Source: Lingula anatina
Lineage: Eukaryota > Brachiopoda > Lingulata > Lingulida > Lingulidae
Assembly: GCF_001039355.2 (NCBI RefSeq)
Contig: NW_019775865.1
Location: forward strand, 108,655 to 172,654
Direction of reading: 5' to 3'
Length of the DNA: 64,000 nucleotides
A model generated the notes under the pieces. The model saw only the letters and a program-made list of their open reading frames with translations, searched no databases and had not been told where the DNA came from. Of the stretch, positions 12,901-25,576 are shown piece after piece. A program made the translations under genes and the position numbers. The first letter of the stretch is position 1; each line of letters opens with the position of its first letter.

Positions 12901-15686
12901 CATTCCAGGAAACCATGGAATGACAGGACAAAAAGGAGAAGCTGGGGACTGTGAGAAAATAGCTGGTCTCCCAGGAGAGAAGGGTGATAGAGGAGACCCA
13001 GGACCAAGGGGGTTTGAAGGACCCAGGGGACCAGAGGGGTTCCTTGGTAAGAAAGGCAACATGGGAGAGAAAGGAGAGCGTGGAGGATGGGGTAGACAAG
13101 GACAAAAAGGAGAGCAGGGACCAATAGGTAGATATTCCTAAAAAAAGAGGGCATTTTGTAATGAATGAATAAGATTTTAGAAAATGTATTGGTCATCACT
13201 TTCTGCAGTCTTCTACAGTGAGAGTCTTAGTATATGACATATAATATGAAATATGCAAGACCAAAATACTGTTCTTAAAACATGTAACTCATCTTACAGA
13301 GAACTTCCTGTCTGACAATGAAGATCATTATTTGATATCATGTATCCTACAATAACTTTGTTTGTTTCATTGTGATTCATTCTAGGACTTCCAGGAATAA
13401 AGGGAGAGCCTGGAAACTCCAGGCCAATACAAAATGCACTACAGGTAGCCTTCTGTGCCAAGCTGGTCAACTCCATCCCTGGCCCGGGGAGTGGTCAGCC
13501 CTCTAACCCCGTCATTGTCCCCTTTGACCAAGTCTTGACCAACCTTGGGAAGGGTTATAACTCTCGCACAGGGATCTTCAGTGCACCAGTTAGTGGGACA
13601 TATTTCTTTACCTTCTCTGGGTTAACCTACACAGGACAGACAATGTTTTTGTCTTTAATGAAGAACAAGGAGACAATGCTGACTGCATTTGGCACTGGAT
13701 CGTGTGGGACATGCCAGCATGGAATGGGGACAAACTCTGGGATACTGCACTTGGTGAAGGGGGAAAAAGTCTGGATTGAACTGAATGGAGGACTGAGGAA
13801 TGACATCAATGAGCATTACACATCATTCTCTGGATATCTACTGTACCAAGATTTAGAGGGCACTGGCTACGACTACTTAGTCATTAATAATTAAGTGTGG
13901 CCGAAATAAGAAAATAAGCATAGAAGAACACTTCATTACAACTATTACATAATATGTACTACGTTACTGTTGAAATATTTCAACAACAGTATCAATTTTA
14001 TATAAAATATTCAATTTGACAATATGGTGTTTTATAGTTGCTTCATAATTTGCTCAATCTGTTATTACATCCACTGTATTCATGCCTTTAAAACAAATAA
14101 ATCTGAAACTGTTGTTTTTATATAGCACACACTGGCTGTTCTTATATATGAATGCAAGCTCTTCAGACAAATAAGCCATAGCAAGAGCACTGTACTCTTT
14201 ATTTCATATAACATTAATACATTTGTCTCATTTCTTTTTTCCCAAACATACCAGCAATTTAAACCCCATAGGATAAAAAAAAATAATTTATTATCTTAAT
14301 CCAAAAAAACTGTTACCTTATCTACGGATAAGATCTTCCCTACTCTCATGTCCAGTCTGGAAGGAACTACCTCATCATCCCCTGAGGGTCCATTAGCTGC
14401 TGCTGCCCCCTTTTTGCCAGGTGCTGGGATGAACAATAAATCCATGTTAAATTTTTTTATCTAACAGAGACAGAAATCTGGGAAAAGAAGGGAGTATGAT
14501 GGGAAAAAGAAGATAAAATATTTTGTCAAACACTGTTCCAAATAGTATGTTTTATAAAGACTGGTTTCAATCAAAGTGGGATAATAAGTGTCCAAATTGT
14601 TGTGAAATATTACTAGAAAAATGAATGCACTATGTTAAAATCTTACTGTTTTTCCCTGTTGGGTAAGCTTTGCTGACAAGTGCTTTCATTTCTGGACTTT
14701 CAAATTCCTTCCTGATTGGATCCATTAATTTGTTTAAGTACTTTTCTACAGCAAGTTTGAGATCACCAGGATGAAGTTCCTAAAAGAAAATTTTTATCTA
14801 ATTTCTAAAAAACAATTGATTTGTGAACAGTTACCACTTCTGCAACTACAACCATCATGCATTACTCAAAATATGCATGCATTCCCTCTCTGATATTATA
14901 TGGCAGTGATAGGCATTGGCAAGTTTGGGATGACTTATGATGTGAAGTTTCAATTATTGAAAACTTATTAAGGCTCCAGTTGACAATGGAATTCAGACAG
15001 GACTAGGAAAATTGAAACAATGATCTGGAAATGCATTCATTAGTGTTTTGAATGAATAAATTAAGGTGAAGTTGACGTGATAATTTAATATAATGTAAAT
15101 GTGACAAAACATGATAAAAACATTTTCAAAGATTATTTTGCACTAATCATAGTCCCCTTACACCTTTAAACATTTACTTTCATACTCTATCTGACACTCT
15201 ATCTATATGAGTTAAGCTGACATCTTACCTCACTGGCAAATGCAGCTTCAATATCTTCATAATTTGTGAAGGTAACATTTCCACCAAACTCTGGCTTTCT
15301 TTCTATTGTGAATTCTAAATGAATAAAACAGTCATTAAAGTATAGCTATTTCTACTGTGAGTGTACCAGCTACTGAAGCTGAAGCCAATTTATCCATTTT
15401 CAAAGCTTAATTCTTTTACAACTTATTACAAATAGAACAACAAATTCAACTCTCTATGATGCCCTTTCTTACAAAAAAAAAAAAAAAAAAAAAAAAAGCC
15501 TACCATTTGAGTGTGACAGTGGTAAAAGCACATGCTTGACAAAGGCCAACACTCCATTGTCTGTGACATTTCTTGGTTCACAAAAAGCCTTCTTCAGTTT
15601 CTTCTTCACCTGAGCTGCACTGTCCAGCAGGTCAATCTTAGAATCCTCCTCAGAGGAACTCATTTTACCTCCTGTTAATCCTGGCA
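4977..15686 (-). CDS. YARS1: YARS1, shared 3' exons (KMSSS loop to C-terminal EMAP-II-like domain)
   Basis: Cytosolic tyrosyl-tRNA synthetase, which charges tRNA-Tyr in the cytoplasm. Single-copy exons in transcription order: 15686-15504, 15314-15229, 14779-14647, 14423-14317, 6129-5930, 5502-5364 and 5087-4977 (stop TAG). The first carries the class I signature KMSSS ([16 protein letters not shown]). The 14.4-5.0 kb exons encode the tRNA-binding, EMAP-II-like OB-fold domain of animal TyrRS ([58 protein letters not shown]). With one set of the duplicated 5' exons, exon lengths total 1605 nt, or 534 residues, against 528 in human. The intron between 14317 and 6129 is about 8.2 kb and holds a collagen/C1q gene on the opposite strand. 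Confidence 0.95.
5149..5180. repeat. Purine (GA/GGGA) microsatellite
   Basis: A run of AG repeats followed by GGGA repeats in the last YARS1 intron. No gene overlaps it. Confidence 0.85.
9871..9909. repeat. (TG)n microsatellite
   Basis: About 19 TG units in the large YARS1 intron. The antisense open frame of His-Thr repeats here is only this microsatellite. Confidence 0.95.
11148..11292. repeat. Direct repeat of 68 bp around a single N (likely assembly join)
   Basis: The segment 11148-11215 recurs at 11225-11292 with a single mismatch. A lone N at 11216 sits exactly between the copies. The pattern is what a scaffold makes when two overlapping contig ends are abutted, not merged. Confidence 0.85.
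12683..13894 (+). CDS. Secreted collagen-like C1q-domain protein (nested in a YARS1 intron)
   Basis: Two coding exons, 12683-13127 and 13386-13894, joined in phase (G|GA makes a Gly) for 317 residues. Residues 1-28 form a signal peptide with likely cleavage at ALG|QQ. Gly-X-Y collagen runs span about 52-88 and 95-160, broken by DCEKIA and rich in charged triplets ([12 protein letters not shown]). A C1q globular domain follows from about 168 to 307 ([45 protein letters not shown]). The layout is that of C1q/adiponectin-type secreted trimers, often innate lectin-like recognition proteins in invertebrates; the exact ligand is unknown. An acceptor at 12649-12650 suggests a 5'UTR intron. AATAAA lies at 14096-14101. 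The whole gene sits in a YARS1 intron on the opposite strand. Confidence 0.93.
14096..14101 (+). terminator. Poly(A) signal of the C1q gene
   Basis: AATAAA 202 nt after the C1q stop codon and before the next YARS1 exon, so the nested gene can end inside the intron. Confidence 0.6.
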
Positions 15687-15899
15687 CTATATTTAGAGAA
15701 AACAATGCTAAAATGGATATTTGACTAAAACACCCTATCACAGGCAACCCATTTGATCATTTTGTAACTTACAATTTACCTTTTTTTTTTTTTTTTGAGG
15801 GGGGGGGGACAAAATAAACAGTTGTTATCTCTTTAACTTGACGGTGTCATTGTGCAATAACAGTACAATTTACAACATCTGCACAGTGCATGTGTCCTG

Positions 15900-16000
15900 N
15901 NNNNNNNNNNNNNNNNNNNNNNNNNNNNNNNNNNNNNNNNNNNNNNNNNNNNNNNNNNNNNNNNNNNNNNNNNNNNNNNNNNNNNNNNNNNNNNNNNNNN
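15900..16000. other. Assembly gap (101 N)
   Basis: Run of N inside the YARS1 intron between exons 16183 and 15686. A run of ten G bases follows directly, and a T/G homopolymer stretch lies at about 15781-15812. Homopolymers probably broke the assembly here. Confidence 0.99.
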
Positions 16001-16182
16001 GGGGGGGGGGACAACAAGTATTGAAGTAAGGTACCACGGAATTCCAGTACTTAACTAAACAGAGACAATTGAAAAATAGTGAAAACCATACCAGCTTGCA
16101 ATGGTTCTTATATTTGGCAGAATCACTTATCATTATTCATCAAATTACTAGTATCAAATATAGAAATAAATGGAATACTTAC

Positions 16183-19100
16183 CCATGGGGTTCATTAAAT
16201 GTGTTCTTTTTTTATATCCCAGTTGAGGGAGGTACTGAAAGTAAAATGGAGAATAAGCACCAATAAAAACAGTGAAATATAGTTTTTAGGCAGACTGACC
16301 CAAGGCTGACATCATGTCAAATGTTCACTCAAATCTCTTGAAAATATGAAGTGAAATATGGCAACATTATCCCTCAGAAAAACAATGAAACAAAGCAAAA
16401 AGAAAAATTGAACAGCAGTGTGAAATAACACCTGTAGACATTTGTAAAATTATACCTTTTCAGTAAATGTAAAAATCTTTCTTTGGTCTACGCCTCCAAA
16501 CTGTGCATCTACTCCCAAATACTCTTCATCCAAGCCCTGTAATAAAGAAAAAGGGAATTTTTTTAAAAGGAACACAGATATCAAAACATGCATCTGACAG
16601 CCGAAAAACACTTGAAGCAGGTAAATAAAATTGCTGCTATGTAGCAAGACCATAATGATATAAAACTGTCCCCGTCTACATTTACCTATTTTCTGCTTAT
16701 AAATGTAATTTGCACATTTGCCCACAGGCATCTTATACCTTGAAATTGCCCTTACTCCACCCTGGTCAAATCCTGTAACTAAACAAATTTTACTAACCTA
16801 AATTCAATTTTATTGGAATTTGGCATGAGGAAAGTGCTAAAAGTTTTTCTTTTTTTTTTTTTTTTTTTTGCTGTAAGTTCCTCATTTATATTTCATTGTT
16901 TTAAATCACTATTTCACGAACATTATGTAAATTGGCCATTACTCATGTCAGTAATTTTTTCAAAAGATCATTGGGTCACTTAAAATAAAAGTTTTAACAC
17001 CTATTAACAAATGGCAATTTCAGTTTTGTGTGCAAGATTTACCTCAGTTTAATGGCAAATGATCTTGTACGCAAAATAAAAATAACTGCATTATCATTGC
17101 ATGTTAAACAAAAATAACTGCATTATCATTGCAAGGCAATATCAATTACTGACATCTTTAATTTATTTATTTGCATGATATATCTAGTATAAAAGATAGC
17201 AAAACAAATCATAAATTTCATCAAACTAAACTGGAGTCAACAGTGCTCTAGATCTATTCCTTCTCTGGCATCATCTTAATTCAAAAAAAAAAAAAAAATA
17301 GGCCAAACACCTTCGAAACCCCCCCCCCCCCCCCCCACTAAAAAAAAAAAAAAAATTACATCAAATCCGCAATAATCTCAAGAATGAAAATCCTCAACCA
17401 AAAAAAAAAAAAAAAATTCTCTTCTGAACTAAAAAATGTAGCATTTTGGTGCTTTTATCGTTTAGAATAGAGCTATTTAGGTAGGTTACTTTTCAACTGT
17501 GTTGCTAACACTCAGTAAGAATGTTCTCATTTGAAGAATTTCTTACTTAAAAATACAGGATCAGCAAAATTCACAATTTTCCCCAGTAGAAATGATTGAG
17601 CCATTACCGTAAATATGTTCCAAATTGATGATACGGAATTTCCAATTTGTATGCATGTATGTATTATTATTATTCATTTGTATCAATAATGCTATTAATG
17701 TACGTGCAACAATAAGTAAAATCAAGTTAACTCAGGCACTATTTTGTTTTACTCGGATATTTTTGTTTAGGCCGATTAAAATAAATGTTAGATGGGGTCT
17801 AAAGACCATATTTTCATTGAGATAGAGCTTAGAGCAAGGACCTGTGCATGCTATAGTCCACAAGCACATATCATGACAAATGTGAACATATTTTGTAGGC
17901 CATGATATTGAGTGTACTAACTATGAGAACATGACTGTCTTCTTTTGAAGTTGATGTTTTAAAAACTTTTTCAAGTCCTGGACAATACATTCCCCAAAAC
18001 AACTGCTTACTCCAATATACATTCTGATTTAGTAAGAAAGCTAAAGCATTAAATCAAATTAAAAAAAAAAACATTAATTGTCAAAGAGGGAATAAAAACT
18101 TCACTTTTTTTGCAAGTCAAACATTATTTTGCAAGCCAGCATGAGGCCAGTGTCCAGGTGTTAAATGACCTACCTGTAGTCCTGGGTAGAGTAGGCCACT
18201 GAGGAGAGGGTGCTCAACCTGCTTCACCACCTCAGCTCCCGCTTTCTTGGCATCATGCTCTGTGACCAGAGAGGTCAATTTGTAAACGTCAAGTGTATAT
18301 TCCCTATTGAAGGCAAATTATAACACAATCACTGTTATGATCACACGAGCAGATCTCACCGTAACACCAATTGGGACTACTGTATACAGTGTTAAAGCCA
18401 CATATGAATGCACAAATTACCATCAGCAAAAGTCTTTTTATAAATATGAAGTACAGATAATGAATCAATTCTTTATATCCAAAAGATCCAAAACCTTGTC
18501 ACATTCCCGATTGGATTCAGAATAACTTACTTGCTTAACTGATACTCTGTCCCCTTGACAAACTTGAGGTTGTCCAATGGCACTCCTATGGACTTTAGCA
18601 TTGCTTTGATGGCAGCCTCATAATATTTAGTCCTAAGTTGTAGTAAATCCCAGGGGGCCTTCATGTTGTCCAAGTATGCATGGAGGTCAGCAAATAGTAT
18701 TGTTACCTTGAGAAATATAAAGGAATAGACATTTGTCATTTTTTGAAGATACTGCCTGAATCAATATTCTAATGGAAATAGATATCAAATAGTATCTACT
18801 GATGAAAAACCTGTTCACACAAAGTTACCTTCATTGCTGACAAAAAAAGTTGAAATCAATAATAAATTCATTTAACATCCCCCTCCAAATGTATTATGAA
18901 GTGACCAGTGGCTTAATACCCACCTCACATCCAGCCTTGAGGAAATCAGCAATCTTAGACATAGGTACAAAGTAGGCAATATGGGGCTTTCCTGTTGTAG
19001 CTGTGCCCCAGTAAACTTTTAAGTTTCTTTCCTTCAGTACATCCCGCATTCGATCTTCTCCAAGGATTTCCTGTATTTCAAACATAAGACTTGGTTAAAA

Positions 19101-19368
19101 TACCATCTTTATACTAGGAAATCTTATTTTTTTCAGAAAACCAAAAGGGAAAAAAACAGAAAGACCGATTTTTATTTTTTTACAATTGTATTCAACATTT
19201 GGTTAATTTAAAGTACTTAGATACATGATTAATTTCAAAAGGAAGAGTTTCAAAACATTTTCACTTTGGTTATGAGACCTTAATAATATTCATGCAGTAT
19301 TTATTTACTTGTAAATTCCTTGAAATGAGTTCCACTTTGTCCTCCAAGGACAATGTCCCATTTTCCAT
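16183..19368 (-). CDS. YARS1: YARS1 N-terminal catalytic exons, copy A
   Basis: Six coding exons for the Rossmann-fold half of TyrRS: 19368-19309 ([21 protein letters not shown]), 19070-18924, 18706-18531, 18303-18174, 16536-16456 and 16234-16183. Seen motifs: the HIGH-like [64 protein letters not shown] and [13 protein letters not shown]. An untranslated first exon ends at donor 22250; the ATG exon starts after an acceptor at about 19388. The last exon ends in phase with the shared exon at 15686, across a 101-N gap. The copy at 22540-25576 encodes the same residues with only synonymous changes noticed. It is more likely a second allele in the assembly than a true duplicate. Confidence 0.85.
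17281..17420. repeat. Homopolymer cluster (A and C runs)
   Basis: Three poly-A runs and one poly-C run in a YARS1 intron, with a shorter counterpart near 23445-23470 in copy B. Such tracts are prone to assembly breaks and length errors. Confidence 0.8.
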
Positions 19369-22300
19369 GGTGGAATGATATGTATAGCTGCAAAGAAAAA
19401 TCAAAACTATTCACAAATTCATATTCAATATATAGCAAATTTAGAAGTACAGAGACATTGCATTCATAATGGCACTTCACAGTGAAGGGAGAAGATTTAA
19501 GTATACTTTTATTATGATAAATGCACATATGCTTGACTGTCTAGACTTAATGACAAACCACACCTGAAAGAGAGTGGACTTGAAATGCCCACTAAAGAAT
19601 AACATAAAGGTCAAATAAACCTCTTCTCACAGTTTACTGTCATCCTATGTATATTCAGTTTTTCAATACATCTTTTCAAATAATATATATTGTAACAGAA
19701 ATAAACATTCTTAGTTAACTTCAACACCTTTCCTTATTGCCTGACAGCTTAATTTTGGTTTTATCTTGGCCCTTCTGGTTGTTTATAAGGAAGTTCCATC
19801 TTGGCTGGCATTAATTAAATATACTGATCCCAAATCTATGAAGTTCCCATAGCCCAATTGTTTTTCACTGATTTAAGTTGGGGCAGCACAAAGTATGTGT
19901 CATGCTGTGCTCAAGACTTGGTCCAAGAGTTTTTGTTTGTGGGTACTAGTACTGACTAAGAATTGCTCTTCTGTATAGGCTTCAGGTAATTGCAAACCCC
20001 CCTATTAAGGGAAGTAAGTGAATTTGATGACAAAGCTGATTCTTAACAGAACTGAAACTTTATAAATACAATTAAGTTATGGAATATGGATATTTGTGGA
20101 TGTTAATCACAACACATAAGATGACCCCATTTATAAAACTACTTTATCCTTCTCAGAGATTGTTGCTCCACCCATCCCTATTATATGATTCAATGTTTTA
20201 GTCTATTTTTAATCTGGTGATTTAGTTCTAAATGACTGCCCATTCATTTAAAATGCAATTTCCTCCTAAAAAATTACCCTACAAGCTACCCTTATGCCTG
20301 ACTTATCTCTTGACTGGAACTTTTCACGCCCACAGTGATACATTAATTCTATATTAACACGCCCAACTGTATTTCAGAATAATATACACATTCTAAGGAG
20401 ATTCTTTAGCCTGATAGTGAACACCTTAAATCATAGGCATCAACAGTTGCTTAACATGTAACGATATACTAATATGTCCACTGATGAAGATTTTCCATAG
20501 ATATGAAATTTCAGGGACAATTTAATTTTAAAAATATCCCATTTGTTTTCTATGTTGTAGTACAGGTCTAGTATATTCCACAATTAAAGTCTAGGTCGAA
20601 GGCATGGGCCAATAACTTCCAATTTCACAGTATCACAATGTCCAAATTAACTGGTTCTTTGGTGCATTACATTTTATTCTTCATTCACATGCAGTCATGG
20701 ACATAACACAGTGATAACGACTTGGTAAGTCCTATACTACAATGATTATCCCTGCTACATCTTAAGCTCATGATCATGTCCCACATGCAAAGGGTCAGTT
20801 AGTACATGTTTACTACAAAGAATATTTTCATATGAGCCTTCAAATAATATATTTAAAATAAAAAGTGCATGTACTACAACATAAAAAATGGGCTAAGGGG
20901 ATCATTGTACGAAGTTTGACTAGTGCTTTCCAATTTGCTTCCTGGATAGTGCCATTAACCTCAAAAATGAAGTTATTATATTAGATATGAGATGCTTATC
21001 TATCATTCTCGACTGAATACGATTATGTGGATGATTTTTAACATGCTTATGAATATTCTAAATGCCATACATCAAAATGCTTCAGACAATTGAATAAGTC
21101 AGGTATTTAGAAGTTAGTCACCTTGCTGAAGGTGGACTAAAAATGCACCCAGGATTCTGAACATAAAACATTCCAAACTTTTTGCGAAATAAGATATCTT
21201 AAAAGACTTTATTTCTAATTTACAGGAGAGAAACTAAAAGGTCAGAATTTCACAATTGTTGCAGTGTGTAGTATCTCACATATATATTATGGCAATGATC
21301 ATGATACTAATAATATCAAAAGGTAATATAAAGTCCACCAGGCTTTAATTCAACAATCAATGGTAATTTATATTTGTTACAGCTGTTAAAGAGCATGAAT
21401 ACAGACAAACTGATATACTGTAGGTTGCTGTGTAAGGGATTTTGAATTTTTACCAACAGAGCTATGCACAGACTTCTGTCTGACTACCTTTGAAAAGCTG
21501 CTATATCTCTGGTAATTGTGGTCCACCTTAACCCTAATACTGTACATGCAATGATTTGACAACTGTTCATTCTTTGTTTCTTTAATCATCTTTATTGGTT
21601 GATAACTCTAAAAAAAACTAAAACTTTTAAACGTCAAACTGACTTCAAGTATCAATTCCTTCAAATATCTGGAAAAAAAAGTACAGCATCTCACTCTAGA
21701 GTCTTATCATAATTTTACCACTAATTTAATTCCATTTTTGATTTTCATAGGCCTTACTTCAGTTTCACATTCTGACCTTCCAAACAAACTACTCAAATGT
21801 ATATATGTCGACAGATTTTTTGTATAATGGTTGTTTGGGGTGATATAATAAGCTCTGTTTTACGCGGATATTAGAATCATCAACCAATCAAGGTGACAGC
21901 CGAGAGCTCTCGTGTGTCAACAGTCAATAAATCAACTGTATGGAATCACAAATTACCGGGTAGTTTCCATTCGTGTTCAATTCTACATCTTAGTGAAAAT
22001 GAAAATCGCAATTTTTGTAAGCATTCCCAGTTAACGTAATTAGTCTACAGATGTAGATCAGATCAGTTACAATCATCTATAAGGCCAAACGTGACATGTC
22101 ATAAACAAAGAATGTAGCGGCATGACGGACAAGTTCACAACACTCCCGATTTGTTAAACGATAACTAAGTGGATCGTAAAGACATAATAGCAATACGACA
22201 CAAGTATTCCTCTATATTAGACATGTGATACACATTCCTAAACACTCACCTGATATGGGTCTAGTTTTTCGTAACTTGTTCCCGTTTTTGAAAGAAAATC

Positions 22301-22539
22301 TGCTTAGGGACAGCCTTGCAATGTGATTACAGCAGACTACTTCATATCGAGACCGGAAATTGGCANAACAACAAGTATTGAAGTAAGGTACAACGGAATT
22401 CCAGTACTTAACTAAACAGAGACAATTGAAAAATAGTGAAAACCATACCAGCTTGCAATGGTTCTTATATTTGGCAGAATCACTTATCATTATTCATCAA
22501 ATTATTAGTATCAAATATAGAAATAAATGGAAAACTTAC

Positions 22540-25500
22540 CCATGGGGTTCATTAAATGTGTTCTTTTTTTATATCCCAGTTGAGGGAGGTACTGAAAGTA
22601 AAATGGAGAATAAGCACCAATAAAAAAAGTGAAATATAGTTTTTAGGCAGACTGACATCATGTCAAATGTTCACTCAAATCTCTTGAAAATATGAAGTGA
22701 AATATGGCAACATTATCCCTCAGAAAAACAATGAAACAAAGCAAAACGAAAAATTGAACAGCAGTGTGAAATAACACCTGTAGACATTTGTAAAATTATA
22801 CCTTTTCAGTAAATGTAAAAATCTTTCTTTGGTCTACGCCTCCAAACTGTGCATCTACTCCCAAATACTCTTCATCCAAGCCCTGTAATAAAGTAAAAGG
22901 GAATTTTTTAAAAGGAACGCAGATATCAAAACATGCATCTGACAGCCAAAAAACACTTGAAGCAGGTAAATAAAATTGCTGCTATGTAGCAAGACCATAA
23001 TGATATAAAATTGTCCCCGTCTACATTTACCTATTTTATGCTTATAACTTGCATATTTGCCCACAAACATCTTATACCTTGATATTGCCCTCACTCCACC
23101 CTGGATTAAGGTTTCAACACCCTTTTAACAAATGGCAATTTTAGTTTTGTGTGCAAGATTTTCCTCAGTTTAACTGCAAATGATATTGTACGCAAAAAAA
23201 AAATAAATAAATAAATAACTGCACTATCATTGCATGTTAAACAAAAATAACTGCATTATCATTGCAAGGCAATATCAATTACTGACATCTTTAAATTATT
23301 TACTTGCATGATATATCTAGCATAAAAGATAACAAAACAAATCATAAATTTCATCAAACTAAACTGGAGTCAACAGTGCTCTAGATCTGTTCCTTCTCTG
23401 GCTTCATCTTAATTCAGAAAAAATAGGTCAAACATCTTCAAACTGCCCCCCCCCCCCCAAAAAAAAAAAATTCCATCAAATCAGCAATAATCTCAAGAAT
23501 GAAAATACTCAACCCAAAAAATTCTCTTTTGAACTAAAAAGACAGTGTGTACGTGAAGTCTTAGCAATGCCAACAGTGCAAATCGACAATATTATGGTAA
23601 TGGCGCAACTATTTAACCCAGGAAAAATTATCAATTTTTCAGATACAAATTTTTGAAATCATTAAAAATACATTGTTAAGTAGCATTTTGGTGCTTTTAT
23701 TGTTTAGAATAGAACTATTAGGTACTTTAATTTTCAACCGTGTTGCTAACACTCAGTAAGAATGTTCTCATTTTAAGAATTTCTTACTTAAAAAATACAG
23801 TATCTGCAAAATTCACAATTTTCCCCGGTAGAAATGATTGAGCCATTACCGTAAACGTGCTCCAAATTAATCAGAGGGAAATTCCAATCTTTATGTATGT
23901 ATGTATTATTATTATTATTCATTTGTATCAATAATGCTATTAATGTACATGCGACAATAGGTAAAATCAAGTTAACTCAGGCATTACTTTGTTTTACCCA
24001 GATATTTTTGTTAAGGCCGATTAAAATAAATGTTAGATGGGGTCTAAAGACCAACCTTTCATTGAGATAGATCTCAGAACAAGGAGCTGTGCCTGCTATA
24101 TATGGGCCACAAGCACATCATGACAAATGTGAACATTTTTTGTAGGCCATGATATTGAGTGAACACATTCTGTGCTAACTATGAGAACATGACTGTCTTC
24201 TTTTGAATGCAAAGTTGATGTTTTAAAAACCTTTTAAAGTCCTGGACAATACAGCTACAGCATTAAATCAAATAAAAAAAACATTAATTGTCAAAGAGGG
24301 AATAAATACTTCACTTTTTTTGCAAGTCAAACATTATTTTGCAAGCCGGCATGAGGCCAGTGTCCAGGTGTTAAGTGACCTACCTGTAGTCCTGGGTAGA
24401 GTAGGCCACTGAGGAGAGGGTGCTCTACCTGCTTCACCACCTCAGCTCCAGCTTTCTTGGCATCATGCTCTGTGACCAGGGAGGTCAATTTGTAAACGTC
24501 AAGTGTATATTCCCTATTGAAGGCAAATTATAACACAATCACTGTTATGATCACACGAGCAGATCTCACCGTAACACCAATTGGGACTACTGTATACAGT
24601 GTTAAAGCCACATATGAATGGCACAAATTACCATCAGCAAAAGTCTTTTTATAAATATTAAGTACAGATAATGAATCAATTCTTTATATCCAAAAGATCC
24701 AAAACCTTGTCACATTCCCGATTGGATTCAGAATAACTTACTTGCTTAACTGATACTCTGTCCCCTTGACAAACTTGAGGTTGTCCAATGGCACTCCTAT
24801 GGACTTCAGCATTGCTTTGATGGCAGCCTCATAATATTTAGTCCTAAGTTGTAGTAAATCCCAGGGGGCCTTCATGTTGTCCAAGTAAGCATGTAGGTCA
24901 GCAAATAGTATTGTTACCTTGAGAAATATAAGGGAATAGACATTTGTCATTTTTTGAAGATACTGCCTGAATCAATATTCTAATGGAAATAGATATCAAA
25001 TAGTATCTATAGTATGTTCACACAAAGTTACCTTCATTGCTGACAAAAAAAGTTGAAATCAAAACATAAATTCATTTTACATCCCCCTCCAAATGTATTA
25101 TGAAGTGACCAGTGGCTTAATACCCACCTCACATCCAGCCTTGAGGAAATCAGCAATCTTAGACATAGGTACAAAGTAGGCAATATGGGGCTTTCCTGTT
25201 GTAGCTGTGCCCCAGTAAACTTTTAAGTTTCTTTCCTTCAGTACATCCCGCATTCGATCTTCTCCAAGGATTTCCTGTATTTCAAACATTAGACTTGGTT
25301 AAAATACCATCTTTATACTAGGAAATCTTTTTTTTTTTTCAGAAAACCAAAAGGGAAAAAAAACAGAAAGACCGATTTTGATTTTTTTTACAATTGTATT
25401 CAACATTTGGTTAATTTAAAGCACTTAGATACATGATTAATTTCAAAAGGAAGAGTTTCAAAACATTTTCACTTTGGTTATGAGACCTTAATAATATTCA

Positions 25501-25576
25501 TGCAGTATTTATTTACTTGTAAATTCCTTGAAATGAGTTCCACTTTGTCCTCCAAGGACAATGTCCCATTTTCCAT
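22540..25576 (-). CDS. YARS1: YARS1 N-terminal catalytic exons, copy B
   Basis: Coding exons 25576-25517 (ATG), 25274-25128, 24917-24742, 24513-24384, 22882-22802 and 22591-22540, matching copy A exon for exon in length and phase. An untranslated first exon ends at donor 28319 beside the shared promoter. This copy runs unbroken into the promoter and the AGPAT gene, so it is the natural 5' half of the gene. The tripeptide at the human ELR cytokine-motif position reads QLR ([12 protein letters not shown]). Differences from copy A include CTA/CTG, CTC/CTA and GCC-type third-base changes, and a TAG instead of CAG acceptor before the ATG exon; all leave the protein unchanged. Confidence 0.9.

Larger units (their letters stand above)
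16011..22365. repeat. Duplicated block, copy A of the YARS1 5' region
   Basis: Nearly the same sequence as 22368-28432, from ACAACAAGTATTG through the YARS1 first exon up to ACCGGAAATTGG. The offset falls from 6357 at the left to 6069 at the right because of indels. Blocks only in this copy include about 240 bp near 16765-17000 and about 150 bp near 19635-19785. Remaining differences are scattered substitutions and homopolymer lengths. The block starts at the N gap and ends at a single N. Confidence 0.95.

Noticed and set aside
12731-13199. Pro/Leu/Ser-rich - strand frames opposite the C1q exon
   Set aside because: Gly-X-Y codons read backwards give long open, Pro-rich shadow frames; the + strand protein explains them.
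15838-16133. Open frames running through the N gap
   Set aside because: The middle is unknown sequence and the ends are intron; no protein can be claimed.
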